64,000 nucleotides of DNA from Mycobacterium paraffinicum (lineage in GTDB: Bacteria; Actinomycetota; Actinomycetes; Mycobacteriales; Mycobacteriaceae), in contig NZ_MPNT01000022.1 of NCBI RefSeq assembly GCF_001907675.1, positions 1-64,000 of the forward strand. Reading direction: 5' to 3'. The translations under genes and the position numbers were made by a program. The notes under the pieces were generated by a model. It worked only from the letters and a program-made list of their open reading frames with translations, had not been told where the DNA came from and did no database searches. Shown piece by piece: positions 1 to 26,547 of the stretch. How positions within the stretch are numbered: the first letter of the stretch is position 1; every line of letters begins with the position of its first letter.

Positions 1-1
1 T

Positions 2-16804
<16,803 letters not shown>

Positions 16805-16813
16805 CCGCGCCCC

Positions 16814-17137
16814 CTAATTGCCGATAGCGGCCTTGTGTTGCGGGCAATACGACGCCACGGAAGCCCCCAGCAGGTAGGCGGCCTCGTGCGCCGACAGGTC
16901 GGTGGCCCGTACGACGTTGAGCACCAACGAGGTTGGCGTTTTTCCCTTGTCGAGTCCGGCGCACATGTTGTGCCCCGCCGCGATCGCGGCGCCCGGATCG
17001 GTGAAGACGATCCCGTTCCGCTGAATTTCGGCGAGGAATGCGTCGTCTTTTTGATCGGCGGAGGCCGGTGCCGCGAACAACAATGCGGCCCCGGCGGCCG
17101 CGCCGAACGCCACGAACATCCCGGCCTGCGCGATCAT
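16814..17137 (-). CDS. Secreted DUF732 family protein
   Basis: A 107-residue exported protein of unknown function. The N-terminus is a Sec signal peptide: a hydrophobic stretch rich in Ala, Gly and Phe, then APASA before DQKDDAF, a good cleavage site. The mature part matches the mycobacterial DUF732 pattern: an Asp-rich start, a GHNMC motif, a late SYCPQH motif and two cysteines likely to form a disulfide. The ATG at 17137 is preceded by GAGGAG at 12 nt. A GTG nine bases upstream is the alternative but leaves only 3 nt of spacing. The gene converges on the NRPS with 9 bp between stops. Confidence 0.85.
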   Translation of the reverse strand: MIAQAGMFVAFGAAAGAALLFAAPASADQKDDAFLAEIQRNGIVFTDPGAAIAAGHNMCAGLDKGKTPTSLVLNVVRATDLSAHEAAYLLGASVASYCPQHKAAIGN

Positions 17138-17531
17138 TCGGCTCACGGTCTCCTCGATGTGACGACGGGTGCCATCAGGGTGGCTGCACAGTAACCAGAA
17201 CCGGCGCAGCTTTCCCGCCGCCGCCAAGCCCGCCACCTCACACCGACCGGGCCCTCGAGTCGCGGCGATCGGACGGTCGACGCAGCGACGCGCCGGACGG
17301 CCGAGTGGCAAACGCCGTCGAAACCAGTTGGTTTGCGAGGTCTTCGGTTTCGCCCCGATCGGGTCGCCCGACGCGGTGGCGTTTCGGGAACCCGAAATCC
17401 GGGGCCGAACACGAGAGCAGAGCGCAACCAAGAATTAACAGTCGGGGGAGCGCCGCAACCGCAAAGCGCTACTCCGGCGCGCGACGACGCATTTCACAGT
17501 GGCCGTTCGGGCGCGCGGCAACCGCCTTCGG
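17138..17531. other. Divergent intergenic region
   Basis: About 400 bp between the leftward DUF732 gene and the rightward amidotransferase gene. Apart from the -10 box at its right end, I saw no RNA gene, repeat or convincing small gene. Open frames across it have no family pattern and no ribosome binding site. Confidence 0.5.
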
Positions 17532-17547
17532 TATGGTCCAAGGAGTG
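17532..17547 (+). promoter_or_regulatory. Candidate leaderless promoter of the amidotransferase gene
   Basis: TATGGT at 17532-17537 fits the mycobacterial -10 pattern TANNNT. Seven bases separate it from the GTG at 17545, so transcription could begin on the start codon. No Shine-Dalgarno lies at a workable distance, which favours a leaderless start. Confidence 0.5.
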
Positions 17548-19350
17548 TGCGGAGTCACCGGGGAGGTAAGGCTCGACGGGCGGGTCCCCGACGTAGCAGC
17601 GGTGTCCGCAATGGCCGCCGTGATGGCCCCACGGGGCCCGGACGCGTCGGGCGCCTGGTCACAGGGGCGGGTCGCGCTGGGTCATCGTCGGCTCAAGATC
17701 ATCGACCTCAGCGAAGCCGGCGCGCAGCCGATGGTCGACCCGGAGCTGGGCCTGGCGATCGCCTTCAACGGCTGCATCTACAACTACAAGGAACTGCGCC
17801 ACGAGCTCACCGGACACGGCTACCGGTTCTTCTCGCACAGCGACACCGAGGTCCTGATCAAGGCCTACCGGCACTGGGGCGACGACTTCGTCAGCCACCT
17901 GCACGGCATGTTCGCCTTCGCCATCGTCGAGCGCGACAGCTGCCGGGTGCTGCTGGGCCGTGACCGGCTGGGGATCAAGCCGCTCTACCTGACCGAGGAC
18001 GACCACCGGATCCGGTTCGCCTCGACCCTGCCGGCGCTGCTGGCCGGCGGCGGCGTGGACACCCGCATCGACCCGGTCGCCCTGCACCACTACATGACCT
18101 TCCACTCGGTGGTCCCGCCGCCGCTGACCATCCTGCGAGGGGTCCGCAAGGTGCCGCCCGCGTCGCTCGTCGCGATCGAGCCCGACGGCCGGCGCACCAT
18201 CACCACCTACTGGACCCCCGACTTCACCCGGCACGACGACCGCGCCGCCTGGTCGGAAACCGACTGGGAAGAAGCGGTGCTGGACGCGCTGCGCGTCGCG
18301 GTCAAGCGCCGGCTGGTCGCCGACGTTCCGGTCGGCTGCCTGCTGTCCGGCGGCGTCGACTCCAGCCTGATCGTCGGACTGCTGGCCGAGGCCGGCCAGC
18401 ACGGGCTGATGACCTTCTCCATCGGCTTCGAGTCGGCCGGCGGCGTCGAGGGCGACGAGTTCCGGTGGTCGGACATCATCGCCCGGCGCTTCGAAACCGA
18501 CCACCACCAGATCCGCATCGGCAGCGACCGAATGCTGCCCGCGCTCGACGGGGCCATCGGTGCGATGAGCGAGCCGATGGTCAGCCACGACTGCGTCGCC
18601 TTCTACCTGCTCAGCCAGGAAGTGGCGCGGCACGTGAAGGTCGTGCAGTCGGGGCAGGGCGCCGACGAGGTGTTCGCCGGCTACCACTGGTACCCGCCGA
18701 TGGGCTCGCCGGCCGCGGCGTCGCTTGAGGGCTCGGTCGCCGAGTACCGCGGCGCGTTCTTCGACCGCGATTCGGCCGAACTGGCGGGCCTGCTGGGCCC
18801 CGCGGTCATGGCCCCGGACGACCCCAGCGAGCGCTTCGTCACCGAGCACTTCGCGCGCGCCGGCGCCGAGACGGGCGTCGATCGCGCGCTGCGCCTGGAC
18901 ACCACCGTCATGCTGGTGGACGACCCGGTGAAACGGGTCGACAACATGACCATGGCCTGGGGCCTCGAAGGCCGCGTCCCGTTCCTCGATCACGAACTCG
19001 TCGAGCTGGCGGCGACCTGCCCGCCGGAGTTGAAGATCGCCCACGACGGCAAGGGCGTCCTCAAACAGGCCGCGCGACGGGTGATTCCGTCGGAGGTCAT
19101 CGACCGGCCCAAGGGCTACTTCCCGGTTCCGGCGCTGACCCACCTCGAGGGGCCCTACCTCGACATGGTGCGCGACGCCCTCTACGCGCCGGTGGCCAAG
19201 GAGCGCGGCCTGTTTCGCACCGAGGCGGTCGACGCGCTGCTCGCCGACCCCAACGGCAAGCTGACCCCCCTGCGCGGCAACGAACTCTGGCAGATCGCCC
19301 TGCTCGAACTCTGGCTGCAGCGGCACGGGATCACGGGTCCGGTGGCATGA
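17545..19350 (+). CDS. asnO: N-acetylglutaminylglutamine amidotransferase (asparagine synthase family)
   Basis: This 601-residue enzyme would amidate the dipeptide N-acetylglutaminylglutamine to the osmolyte NAGGN, using ATP and glutamine. The N-terminal class II glutaminase has Cys2 as nucleophile only if translation starts at the GTG at 17545. The ATG at 17533 would bury the Cys at position 6. The GRVALGHRRL and FNGCIYNY motifs follow. The synthetase domain has the PP-loop SGGVDSS near residue 268 and a late GRVPFLDHELVE motif. The stop overlaps the next start (ATGA), which is the GNAT/ATP-grasp partner known from the asnO-ngg pair of Sinorhizobium and Pseudomonas. That pairing separates it from ordinary AsnB. 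Confidence 0.88.
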   Translation: MCGVTGEVRLDGRVPDVAAVSAMAAVMAPRGPDASGAWSQGRVALGHRRLKIIDLSEAGAQPMVDPELGLAIAFNGCIYNYKELRHELTGHGYRFFSHSDTEVLIKAYRHWGDDFVSHLHGMFAFAIVERDSCRVLLGRDRLGIKPLYLTEDDHRIRFASTLPALLAGGGVDTRIDPVALHHYMTFHSVVPPPLTILRGVRKVPPASLVAIEPDGRRTITTYWTPDFTRHDDRAAWSETDWEEAVLDALRVAVKRRLVADVPVGCLLSGGVDSSLIVGLLAEAGQHGLMTFSIGFESAGGVEGDEFRWSDIIARRFETDHHQIRIGSDRMLPALDGAIGAMSEPMVSHDCVAFYLLSQEVARHVKVVQSGQGADEVFAGYHWYPPMGSPAAASLEGSVAEYRGAFFDRDSAELAGLLGPAVMAPDDPSERFVTEHFARAGAETGVDRALRLDTTVMLVDDPVKRVDNMTMAWGLEGRVPFLDHELVELAATCPPELKIAHDGKGVLKQAARRVIPSEVIDRPKGYFPVPALTHLEGPYLDMVRDALYAPVAKERGLFRTEAVDALLADPNGKLTPLRGNELWQIALLELWLQRHGITGPVA

Positions 19351-21143
19351 CCGAAATCGATCCCTCTGGCGACCACACCGAGGCGATCACGATGGGCCTG
19401 CACGACGCATCGCCGCCGGAGCTGGTGGAGGCGATGGCCAAGGATGTCGAGCTCGAGTTGGGCTGGGGCCGGCTGATTTTCGGCCAGACCTTCGCCGACG
19501 CCCACCAACTGGTCGAGGCGCTGCGCCGGGAGGGGCCGGGCCGCCGCGACATCTGCATCTACGCCCGCGAATCCCATGTGGTGGTCGCCGAAGCGCCGAC
19601 CGAGCTCTTCATCGACCCCAGCCACACCTATCGGCTGCGCTTCACCGAGGCGATGAAGGGCGAGGACTCCTCGCCGGCGCCGCTCGGCGTGACCGTGCGC
19701 ACCCTGAACGCCCCGATCGACGCCGACGCCATGAACCGCGTCTACGTGCGTTGCGGGATGGTCCCGGCCGGCGTCGACGTCATCTGGGACAACCACCTGA
19801 ATGTCCCCGCGGTGACCTACCTGCTGGCGGTGCGCGACGCGGACGGCGCGGTGGTGGGCACCGTCACCGGGGTCGACCACGAGTTGCTGTTCTCCGACCC
19901 CGAGCAGGGGTCCAGCCTGTGGACGCTGGCCGTCGACCCGGCGGCCGGGCTGCCCGGCATCGGTGCGGCGCTCACCCGCGCGCTGGCGGAGCGCTTCCGC
20001 AACGCGGGCCGCGCCTACATGGACCTGTCCGTGGCGCACGACAACGCCGCCGCCATCGGCCTGTACGAGAAGCTGGGCTTCGTCCGCGTCCCGGTGCTGG
20101 CGATCAAGCGCAAAAACGCGATCAACGAGCCGCTGTTCAGCCCGCCGCCCGAGACGGTCGACGACCTCAACCCCTACGCCCGGATCATCGCCGACGAGGC
20201 GCTGCGCCGCGGCATCTGGGTCGAGGTGCTCGACGCCGAAACCGGGGAGATGCGTCTCAGCCACGGCGGCCGCAGCGTCATCACCCGCGAATCGCTGTCC
20301 GAATACACCTCGGCGGTTGCGATGTGCCGCTGCGACGACAAGCGCCTGACGCGCCGCCTGGTGTCCGAGGCGGGCATCACGGTGCCCCGCGCCCGCCTGG
20401 CCACGTTCGACGACGGCGACTACAACTTCCTCAACGAGGTCGGCGAGGTCGTCGTCAAACCCACCCGCGGCGAGCAGGGCAAGGGCATCACCGTCGGCGT
20501 GACCGCGGACAACGGTCCCGACGAGCTGGCCGCCGCGCTGGCCCGGGCCCGTCAGCAATACCCGGACGTGCTGATCGAGCAGCGGGTGCAAGGCGACGAC
20601 CTTCGGCTGGTGGTGATCGACGGCCGGGTGGTGGCCGCCGCGCTGCGGATGCCGCCCGAGGTCATCGGCACGGGGGAGCACAGCATCCGCGACCTGATCG
20701 CGGCCGAAAGCCGGCGGCGCTCCGCGGCCACCGGTGGCGAATCCCGCATCCCACTCGACGACCTCACCGAGTCGACGGTCGCCGAGGCGGGCTGGACGCT
20801 GGACGACGTGCTGCCCCAGGGCACCCGCCTGCGCGTGCGCCGCACCGCCAACCTGCATCAGGGCGGCACCATCCACGACGTCACCGCCGTGGTGAACTCC
20901 GAACTGTGCCGGGTCGCGGTCACGGCGGCCGAGGCGATCGGCATCCCCGTCACCGGCATCGACCTGCTGGTGCCCGACGTCACCGGCGCCGAGTACGCCT
21001 TCATCGAAGCCAACGAACGGCCCGGGCTGGCCAACCACGAACCGCAGCCCACGGCCGCGGCCTTCATCGACTTCCTGTTCCCCGGCCACCCGGGCCAGCC
21101 ACAACCCTGGACCCCCGAGGAGTCGCGCGCCGACCGCGGCTGA
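19347..21143 (+). CDS. ngg: N-acetylglutaminylglutamine synthetase (GNAT plus ATP-grasp)
   Basis: A 598-residue two-domain enzyme expected to acetylate glutamine and ligate it to a second glutamine. The N-terminal half holds a GNAT acetyltransferase (residues about 100-255, with an acetyl-CoA loop near PGIGAALTRAL and a late NAAAIGLYEKLGF). The C-terminal half is an ATP-grasp ligase: VVKPTRGEQGKG near residue 370, LIEQRVQGDDLRLVVIDG near 410, and FIEANERPG near 552. Translation is coupled to the upstream amidotransferase by a 4-bp overlap. NAGGN protects against osmotic stress in Gram-negative bacteria; its role here is inferred from the gene pair. Confidence 0.88.
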   Translation: MTEIDPSGDHTEAITMGLHDASPPELVEAMAKDVELELGWGRLIFGQTFADAHQLVEALRREGPGRRDICIYARESHVVVAEAPTELFIDPSHTYRLRFTEAMKGEDSSPAPLGVTVRTLNAPIDADAMNRVYVRCGMVPAGVDVIWDNHLNVPAVTYLLAVRDADGAVVGTVTGVDHELLFSDPEQGSSLWTLAVDPAAGLPGIGAALTRALAERFRNAGRAYMDLSVAHDNAAAIGLYEKLGFVRVPVLAIKRKNAINEPLFSPPPETVDDLNPYARIIADEALRRGIWVEVLDAETGEMRLSHGGRSVITRESLSEYTSAVAMCRCDDKRLTRRLVSEAGITVPRARLATFDDGDYNFLNEVGEVVVKPTRGEQGKGITVGVTADNGPDELAAALARARQQYPDVLIEQRVQGDDLRLVVIDGRVVAAALRMPPEVIGTGEHSIRDLIAAESRRRSAATGGESRIPLDDLTESTVAEAGWTLDDVLPQGTRLRVRRTANLHQGGTIHDVTAVVNSELCRVAVTAAEAIGIPVTGIDLLVPDVTGAEYAFIEANERPGLANHEPQPTAAAFIDFLFPGHPGQPQPWTPEESRADRG

Positions 21144-21197
21144 GGCTTGTGATACGCCTCGCCTGGGTAGTTCTGAAGCCACTCGGATAGGAGCCAG

Positions 21198-22679
21198 ATG
21201 AGCGGAAGCGTGCAAACCGGAACCATCACCACCCACGTGCCGGCGCGGCTGGACCGGCTGCCGTGGTCGCGATTCCACTGGCGCGTCGTCATCGGGCTGG
21301 GCGGGGTGTGGATCCTGGACGGGCTCGAGGTCACGATGGTGGGCAACGTGTCCGCTCGCCTCACGGAAAAGGGCAGCGGCATCGACCTGAACGCCGCGCA
21401 GATCGGCATGGCGGCCGCGTTCTACATCGCCGGTGCGTGTGTGGGCGCGCTGTTCTTCGGCCACCTGACGGACCGCTTCGGGCGGCGCAATCTGTTCATG
21501 CTCACCCTGGCGGTCTACCTGGCCGCCACCGTGGCGACCGCATTCGCCTTCGCCCCCTGGTATTTCTTCGCCGCGCGTTTTTTCACCGGCGCGGGCATCG
21601 GCGGCGAATACGCCGCGATCAATTCGGCCATCGACGAGTTGATCCCCGCCCGCGTGCGCGGCCGCGTCGACCTGATCATCAACGGAACCTACTGGCTGGG
21701 TTCGGCCGCGGGCGCGGCCGGTGCCCTCGTCCTGCTCGACACGTCGAACTTCGCGCCCAACATCGGCTGGCGGCTGGCCTTCGGCGTCGGCGCCATCTTC
21801 GGCATCTTCGTGCTCCTCGTCCGGCGCAACGTCCCCGAGAGCCCGCGGTGGCTGTTCATCCACGGCCGCGACAAGGAGGCCGAGCGGGTCGTCGGCGAGA
21901 TCGAGGAGGCGGTGCGGCGCGAGACCGGTGAAACCCTCCCCGAGCCGCACGGGCGCGGGCTCAAAATCCGTCAGCGCAAGACGATCTCGTTCCGAGAGAT
22001 CGCCCGGGTGGCGTTCAAGCTCTACCCGCAGCGCGCGATCCTGGGGCTGGCGCTGTTCACCGGGCAGGCGTTCCTCTACAACGGCGTGACGTTCAATCTG
22101 GGCACGCTGTTGAGCGGGTTCTACGGCGTGCCGTCGGGGAAGGTGCCGCTGTTCTTCATCCTGTGGGCGCTGAGCAACTTCGTCGGGCCGCTGGCGCTCG
22201 GCCACCTCTTCGACACCGTCGGCCGCAAGCCGATGATCACGGCCACCTACATCGGCTCCGCCCTCGTGGCCGTCGTCCTGGCGATCTTGTTCGTGACCCA
22301 GACCGGCGGGGTCTGGGCGTTCATCGGCGTCCTCGCCGCCGCGTTCTTCCTGGCGTCGGCCGGCGCGAGCGCCGCCTACCTGACGGTCAGCGAGATCTTC
22401 CCGATGGAGACCAGGGCGCTGGCGATCGCGTTCTTCTACGCGGTGGGAACCGCGATCGGCGGCATCACCGGCCCGCTGCTGTTCGGGCAGCTGATCAATT
22501 CCGGGGAACGCGGACAGGTGATGTGGTCGTTCCTGACGGGTGCGGCGGTCATGGCGATCGCGGGCCTGGTCGAATTGCGGCTCGGGATCGCGGCCGAACG
22601 GCGCCCCCTCGAAGAGCTGGCCCTGCCGTTGACCGTCGACGACGCCGAGCCCGAAGACCGCGGGCCGTCTTCTGTTTGA
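21198..22679 (+). CDS. MFS transporter, sugar-porter type
   Basis: A 493-residue inner-membrane transporter with about 12 membrane spans. Sugar-porter family marks are DRFGRR after span 2, GGEYAAINSAIDEL, PESPRWL before the central loop, and a second-half GRKPM. The central loop (about residues 235-275) is charged. AGGAG lies just before the ATG. It follows the NAGGN pair by 54 bp on the same strand and could be co-transcribed. Substrate is unknown: import or export of the osmolyte, or of an organic acid or nicotinate-like compound, are possibilities from family breadth only. Confidence 0.85.
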   Translation: MSGSVQTGTITTHVPARLDRLPWSRFHWRVVIGLGGVWILDGLEVTMVGNVSARLTEKGSGIDLNAAQIGMAAAFYIAGACVGALFFGHLTDRFGRRNLFMLTLAVYLAATVATAFAFAPWYFFAARFFTGAGIGGEYAAINSAIDELIPARVRGRVDLIINGTYWLGSAAGAAGALVLLDTSNFAPNIGWRLAFGVGAIFGIFVLLVRRNVPESPRWLFIHGRDKEAERVVGEIEEAVRRETGETLPEPHGRGLKIRQRKTISFREIARVAFKLYPQRAILGLALFTGQAFLYNGVTFNLGTLLSGFYGVPSGKVPLFFILWALSNFVGPLALGHLFDTVGRKPMITATYIGSALVAVVLAILFVTQTGGVWAFIGVLAAAFFLASAGASAAYLTVSEIFPMETRALAIAFFYAVGTAIGGITGPLLFGQLINSGERGQVMWSFLTGAAVMAIAGLVELRLGIAAERRPLEELALPLTVDDAEPEDRGPSSV

Positions 22680-22698
22680 AACCATCGCGGTCCTAGCG

Positions 22699-22714
22699 GT
22701 GACGCGGGCGTAAC
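22699..22714 (+). promoter_or_regulatory. Candidate GlnR operator upstream of glutamine synthetase III
   Basis: GTGAC-N6-GTAAC fits the actinobacterial GlnR pattern and the AC-n9-AC spacing reported for mycobacterial GlnR. A TANNNT box (TAATGT, 22736-22741) lies downstream. A start about 7 bases after it would put the operator centre near -41, a normal activator position. A further GAAAC sits at 22678-22682, at the end of the MFS gene. Confidence 0.5.
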
Positions 22715-22786
22715 ATTCCCGCCATCGAGAGTTCCTAATGTGAGTCGGTCCACTAGCCGTGGGCCCCCTTAGCGATAGGAATTCCA

Positions 22787-24964
22787 TTGAGCGGTAACGC
22801 GGTCCGCCTCCAGGCGATCAACAATGTCGAGGCATACGTTCCCCCTGCCATCAGCTTCGTCCCCGGCGAACTGCCGGGGGAGGTCTTCGGCTCCAACGTC
22901 TTCACCAAGGCGGAGATGCAGGCACGGCTGCCCAAGGCGGTGTACAAGTCCGTCGTGGCGACCATCGACAAGGGCGCCAAGCTCGACCCCGCGGTCGCCG
23001 ACGCCGTCGCGGTCGCGATGAAGGACTGGGCGCTGGAGAAGGGCGCCACCCACTACGCGCACGTCTTCTACCCGATGACCGGGCTGACCGCCGAGAAGCA
23101 CGACAGCTTCTTGGAACCGGTCTCCGATGGGCAGACCCTCGCCGAGTTTGCCGGCAAGACCCTGATCCAGGGCGAGCCCGACGCCTCCAGCTTCCCGTCG
23201 GGCGGGCTCCGCAGCACCTTCGAGGCGCGCGGCTACACCGGTTGGGACGTGACCAGTCCGGCCTATGTGCTGGAGAACCCGAACGGCAACACGCTGTGCA
23301 TCCCGACGGTGTTCGTCTCGATGACCGGCGAGGCGCTCGACTACAAGACGCCGCTGCTGCGCAGCCAGCAGGCGATGGGCATCCACGCCGAACGCATCCT
23401 GACGCTGTTCGGCCACAAGGACCTCAACAAGGTGGTGTCCTTCTGCGGGCCGGAGCAGGAGTACTTCCTCGTCGACCGGCATTTCTTCCTGGCGCGGCCC
23501 GACCTGATCAACGCCGGGCGGACCGTGTTCGGCGCCAAGCCGCCCAAGGGCCAGGAATTCGACGACCACTACTTCGGCTCGGTGCCCGAGCGGGTGCTCG
23601 GCTTCATGATGGACACCGAACGGGAGCTGTTCAAACTCGGCATCCCCGCCAAGACCCGGCACAACGAGGTCGCCCCCGGACAGTTCGAGGTGGCCCCGAT
23701 GTTCGAGCGGGCCAACATCGCGTCCGACCATCAACAGCTGCTGATGACGGTGTTCAAGACGATCGCCAAAAAGCATGGCATGGAATGCCTTTTCCACGAG
23801 AAGCCGTTCGCCGGCGTCAACGGCTCGGGCAAGCACGTCAACTTCTCGGTGGGCAATGCGGAGCTGGGGTCGCTGCTGGTGCCCGGCGACACGCCACACG
23901 AGAACGCCCAGTTCCTGGTGTTCTGCGCCGCGGTGATCCGCGCCGTGCACAAGTTCGCCGGGCTGCTTCGCGTCTCGGTCGCGTCGGCCACCAACGACCA
24001 CCGATTGGGCGCCAACGAGGCGCCGCCGGCGATCATCTCGATCTTCCTCGGCGAGCAGCTGGCCGACGTGTTCGAACAGATCGCCAAGGGCGCGGCGACC
24101 TCGTCAAAGGGCAAGGGCACCATGATCATCGGCGTCGACACCCTGCCGCCGCTGCCGACCGATCCCGGTGACCGCAACCGGACCAGCCCGTTCGCGTTCA
24201 CCGGCAACCGGTTCGAGTTCCGGGCGCCGGGCTCGGGTCAGACGGTCGCCGTGCCGATGATCGTGCTCAACACGATCATGGCCGACTCGTTCGACTACAT
24301 CGCAACGATTTTGGAGCAGGCCGTCGAAGCCGGCGAGGACTTCGACGCGGCGGTCCAGAAGCTGCTCACCGAGATCATCACCGATCACGGCGCGGTGGTG
24401 TTCAACGGGGACGGGTATTCGGAGAACTGGCAGATCGAGGCGGCCGAGCGCGGATTGCCCAACCTGAAGACGACGCTGGACGCCATTCCGGAACTCATCA
24501 AGCCGGAATCGGTCGAAGTGTTCGAGAAGTACGGGGTTTTCAACGATCGCGAGCTGCACAGCCGTTACGAGGTCCGGCTGGAACAGTACGCCCTGACCAT
24601 CGGCGTCGAGGCGAAGCTGGCCCTGGAGATCGGGACGACGGTCATCCTGCCCGCCGCGCTGCGTTATCAGACCGAGCTGGCCCAGAACGTCGCGACGTTG
24701 AAGGCCGCCGGGGTGGAGCCCAATACGGCTGCGCTGGAAGCGGTTTCGGCCCCGCTCGCCGACCTCACCGCCGCGCTGGCGACGCTGACGGCGGCGCTGT
24801 CCGAGCACTCGGCGGAATCGGCGCTCGAGGAGGCCAAGCACGCCCAGGAGGCGCTGCTGCCGGCGATGGAAGCAGTGCGCGCGGCCGCCGACTCGCTGGA
24901 AGGCGTTGTGGCCGACGACCTGTGGCCGCTGCCGACCTACCAGGAGATGCTCTACATCCTGTAG
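22787..24964 (+). CDS. glnN: Type III glutamine synthetase
   Basis: A 725-residue cytoplasmic enzyme making glutamine from glutamate, ammonia and ATP. The length and signatures are those of GSIII, not the ~450-470-residue GSI/GSII of M. tuberculosis: an extended N-terminus, a GPEQEYF metal-binding segment, [22 protein letters not shown] (ATP/glutamate site) and FRAPGSGQ. The start is TTG, preceded by AGGAA at 5 nt, and the residues after it read as a normal GSIII N-terminus. The final ~100 residues form an Ala/Glu-rich helical tail. It could supply the three glutamine nitrogens needed per NAGGN. It converges on the kinase gene with only 3 bp between. Confidence 0.93.
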   Translation: MSGNAVRLQAINNVEAYVPPAISFVPGELPGEVFGSNVFTKAEMQARLPKAVYKSVVATIDKGAKLDPAVADAVAVAMKDWALEKGATHYAHVFYPMTGLTAEKHDSFLEPVSDGQTLAEFAGKTLIQGEPDASSFPSGGLRSTFEARGYTGWDVTSPAYVLENPNGNTLCIPTVFVSMTGEALDYKTPLLRSQQAMGIHAERILTLFGHKDLNKVVSFCGPEQEYFLVDRHFFLARPDLINAGRTVFGAKPPKGQEFDDHYFGSVPERVLGFMMDTERELFKLGIPAKTRHNEVAPGQFEVAPMFERANIASDHQQLLMTVFKTIAKKHGMECLFHEKPFAGVNGSGKHVNFSVGNAELGSLLVPGDTPHENAQFLVFCAAVIRAVHKFAGLLRVSVASATNDHRLGANEAPPAIISIFLGEQLADVFEQIAKGAATSSKGKGTMIIGVDTLPPLPTDPGDRNRTSPFAFTGNRFEFRAPGSGQTVAVPMIVLNTIMADSFDYIATILEQAVEAGEDFDAAVQKLLTEIITDHGAVVFNGDGYSENWQIEAAERGLPNLKTTLDAIPELIKPESVEVFEKYGVFNDRELHSRYEVRLEQYALTIGVEAKLALEIGTTVILPAALRYQTELAQNVATLKAAGVEPNTAALEAVSAPLADLTAALATLTAALSEHSAESALEEAKHAQEALLPAMEAVRAAADSLEGVVADDLWPLPTYQEMLYIL

Positions 24965-24967
24965 GGA

Positions 24968-26461
24968 TCAGCCGTAGGCGTCCCACCAGGTGTGCAGGTC
25001 CTCGACGGTGGCGGGGTCGCCGGAGACGTCGCTGAGCATCAGCTTCTCGTCGTTGGTCCAGATCACGTTCGGGTGGTTGTTGTAGGTGCCGCAGGCGATC
25101 AGCCCGGCCATGTCGTTGGGCGTTTGGTCGTAGTGCCAGCTGACCGGTGACCGTCCCTCGCCGGGACAGTTCACCAGGCTGACGTTGGCGATGTCGTCGT
25201 TGAAGGCCTTCTTCAGTTTGTTCGGCGTCGCGAACAGCCCGTAGGTGGCGTGGCTGGGACCGCCGGGCTGGCTGTTCTGCCCGCAGGTCACCATCGCGAC
25301 CGCGTGCACCCAGATGCTGCCCGACTCCGGGGTGGCGGGCGTGCACGTGCCCGCCAGGTAGCCGGGCGGCAGCAGGCTGATCAGCCGCGCCTGGTCGTCG
25401 CTGGGGGCGATGCTCGACGGCGGCGGGGTTTTCGCGACGGCCGACTTGGCGTGCCGCTGGCCGGACGGTTTGAGGGCAAGCCAGATGCCGACGGCGCAGA
25501 GGGCCACGACGACCGCCACGGCGGCGGCCACGATCGGCCAGCGGTTGCGGTTCGGCGGCCGGGCCGCAGCGTCCGACGCCGGGGTCACGATTTCGCTTTG
25601 GCGCAGAATCGTTTCCGCGCGTTGGCGTTCCGGACTGCTGAGCGCCCGGTGCGCGGCCTCGGCCAGGGCGCCCGCGGTGGGGTAGCGCTCGATCGGAGTT
25701 TTGGCCATGCCGCCGGCGATCACCGCGTCGAATGCCGGGCTCACCCCCGCGCCTTGCTCGCTGGGTTTGGGGACGGGTTGCATCAGGTGGGCGCTGACCA
25801 GCATTCCGGTGCTGTCGGCAGGATACGGCGGGATCGCGGTCAGGCATTCGTAGAGCACACAGGCCAGCGCGTAGACGTCGGCGCGCGGCGTCACCTCTTC
25901 GCTCGAAAACCGTTCGGGCGCCATATATTTGAGCGTGCCGACGGCGGTGCCCAGTTGGGTGAGCTTCTCGTCGGACTTGGCGCTGGCGATCCCGAAGTCG
26001 ACGAGATAGGCGAAATCGTCGCCGGTGATCAGGATGTTCTGCGGTTTGACGTCGCGGTGGGTCACCCCGGCGGCGTGCGCGGCATCGAGGGCCGAGGCGA
26101 TCTGGTGGATGATGGCCACCGCCCGCGGCGCCGGCAGTGGGCCCTCCCGCTCGAGCAGGCTGCCCAGGTCGATGCCCTCGATGAGGCGCATCTCCAAGTA
26201 CAGCTGTCCGTCGATCTCGCCGTAGTCGTGGATCGGCACGACGTGCGGCTCCAACAACCGGCCGGTGATCCGCGCCTCGCGCTCCATTCGCTTGCGGAAC
26301 ACCGGATCTCCGCTGAACGTGTGCGACATCAGCTTGAGCGCCACCGTCCACTGTTTGACGGTGTGCTCGGCCTCGTAGACCTCGCCCATTCCGCCGCGGC
26401 CGAGCAGCCGCTTGAGGTGGTAGGGGCCGAACATCGTCCCCACCCGCGAGCCCTGGGTCAT
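24968..26461 (-). CDS. Receptor-type Ser/Thr protein kinase (PknE-related kinase domain)
   Basis: A 497-residue membrane kinase. The kinase domain (residues about 12-275) has GRGGMGEVYEA, the catalytic HRDVKPQN near 134, VDFGIAS, and an activation loop with threonines before YMAPERF. A single membrane span lies at about 309-330. The ~150-residue outer domain has four cysteines (GTCTP, VTCGQ, VNCPG, IACGT) that could form two disulfides. I do not recognise it as a named sensor domain, and it differs from PknE's thioredoxin-like domain. The ATG at 26461 follows GGGAG at 7 nt. It is the last gene of the pknE-DUF1707-kinase run. Confidence 0.9.
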   Translation of the reverse strand: MTQGSRVGTMFGPYHLKRLLGRGGMGEVYEAEHTVKQWTVALKLMSHTFSGDPVFRKRMEREARITGRLLEPHVVPIHDYGEIDGQLYLEMRLIEGIDLGSLLEREGPLPAPRAVAIIHQIASALDAAHAAGVTHRDVKPQNILITGDDFAYLVDFGIASAKSDEKLTQLGTAVGTLKYMAPERFSSEEVTPRADVYALACVLYECLTAIPPYPADSTGMLVSAHLMQPVPKPSEQGAGVSPAFDAVIAGGMAKTPIERYPTAGALAEAAHRALSSPERQRAETILRQSEIVTPASDAAARPPNRNRWPIVAAAVAVVVALCAVGIWLALKPSGQRHAKSAVAKTPPPSSIAPSDDQARLISLLPPGYLAGTCTPATPESGSIWVHAVAMVTCGQNSQPGGPSHATYGLFATPNKLKKAFNDDIANVSLVNCPGEGRSPVSWHYDQTPNDMAGLIACGTYNNHPNVIWTNDEKLMLSDVSGDPATVEDLHTWWDAYG

Positions 26462-26547
26462 CGAGTGACTCCCATCGAAGGGTGAGCCCACACCGATCTC
26501 ACCGCAGAAACGTACAACATCGGCCCGGCGCACGTCGGCCGGCGCGA

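Noticed and set aside
17545..19350. Ordinary asparagine synthetase AsnB
   Set aside because: The 4-bp overlap with a GNAT/ATP-grasp ligase is the diagnostic pair for N-acetylglutaminylglutamine amide synthesis.
19182..22787. Open frame of 1,201 codons on the minus strand across asnO, ngg and the MFS gene
   Set aside because: It spans three well-supported plus-strand genes and has low-complexity composition with no recognisable family.
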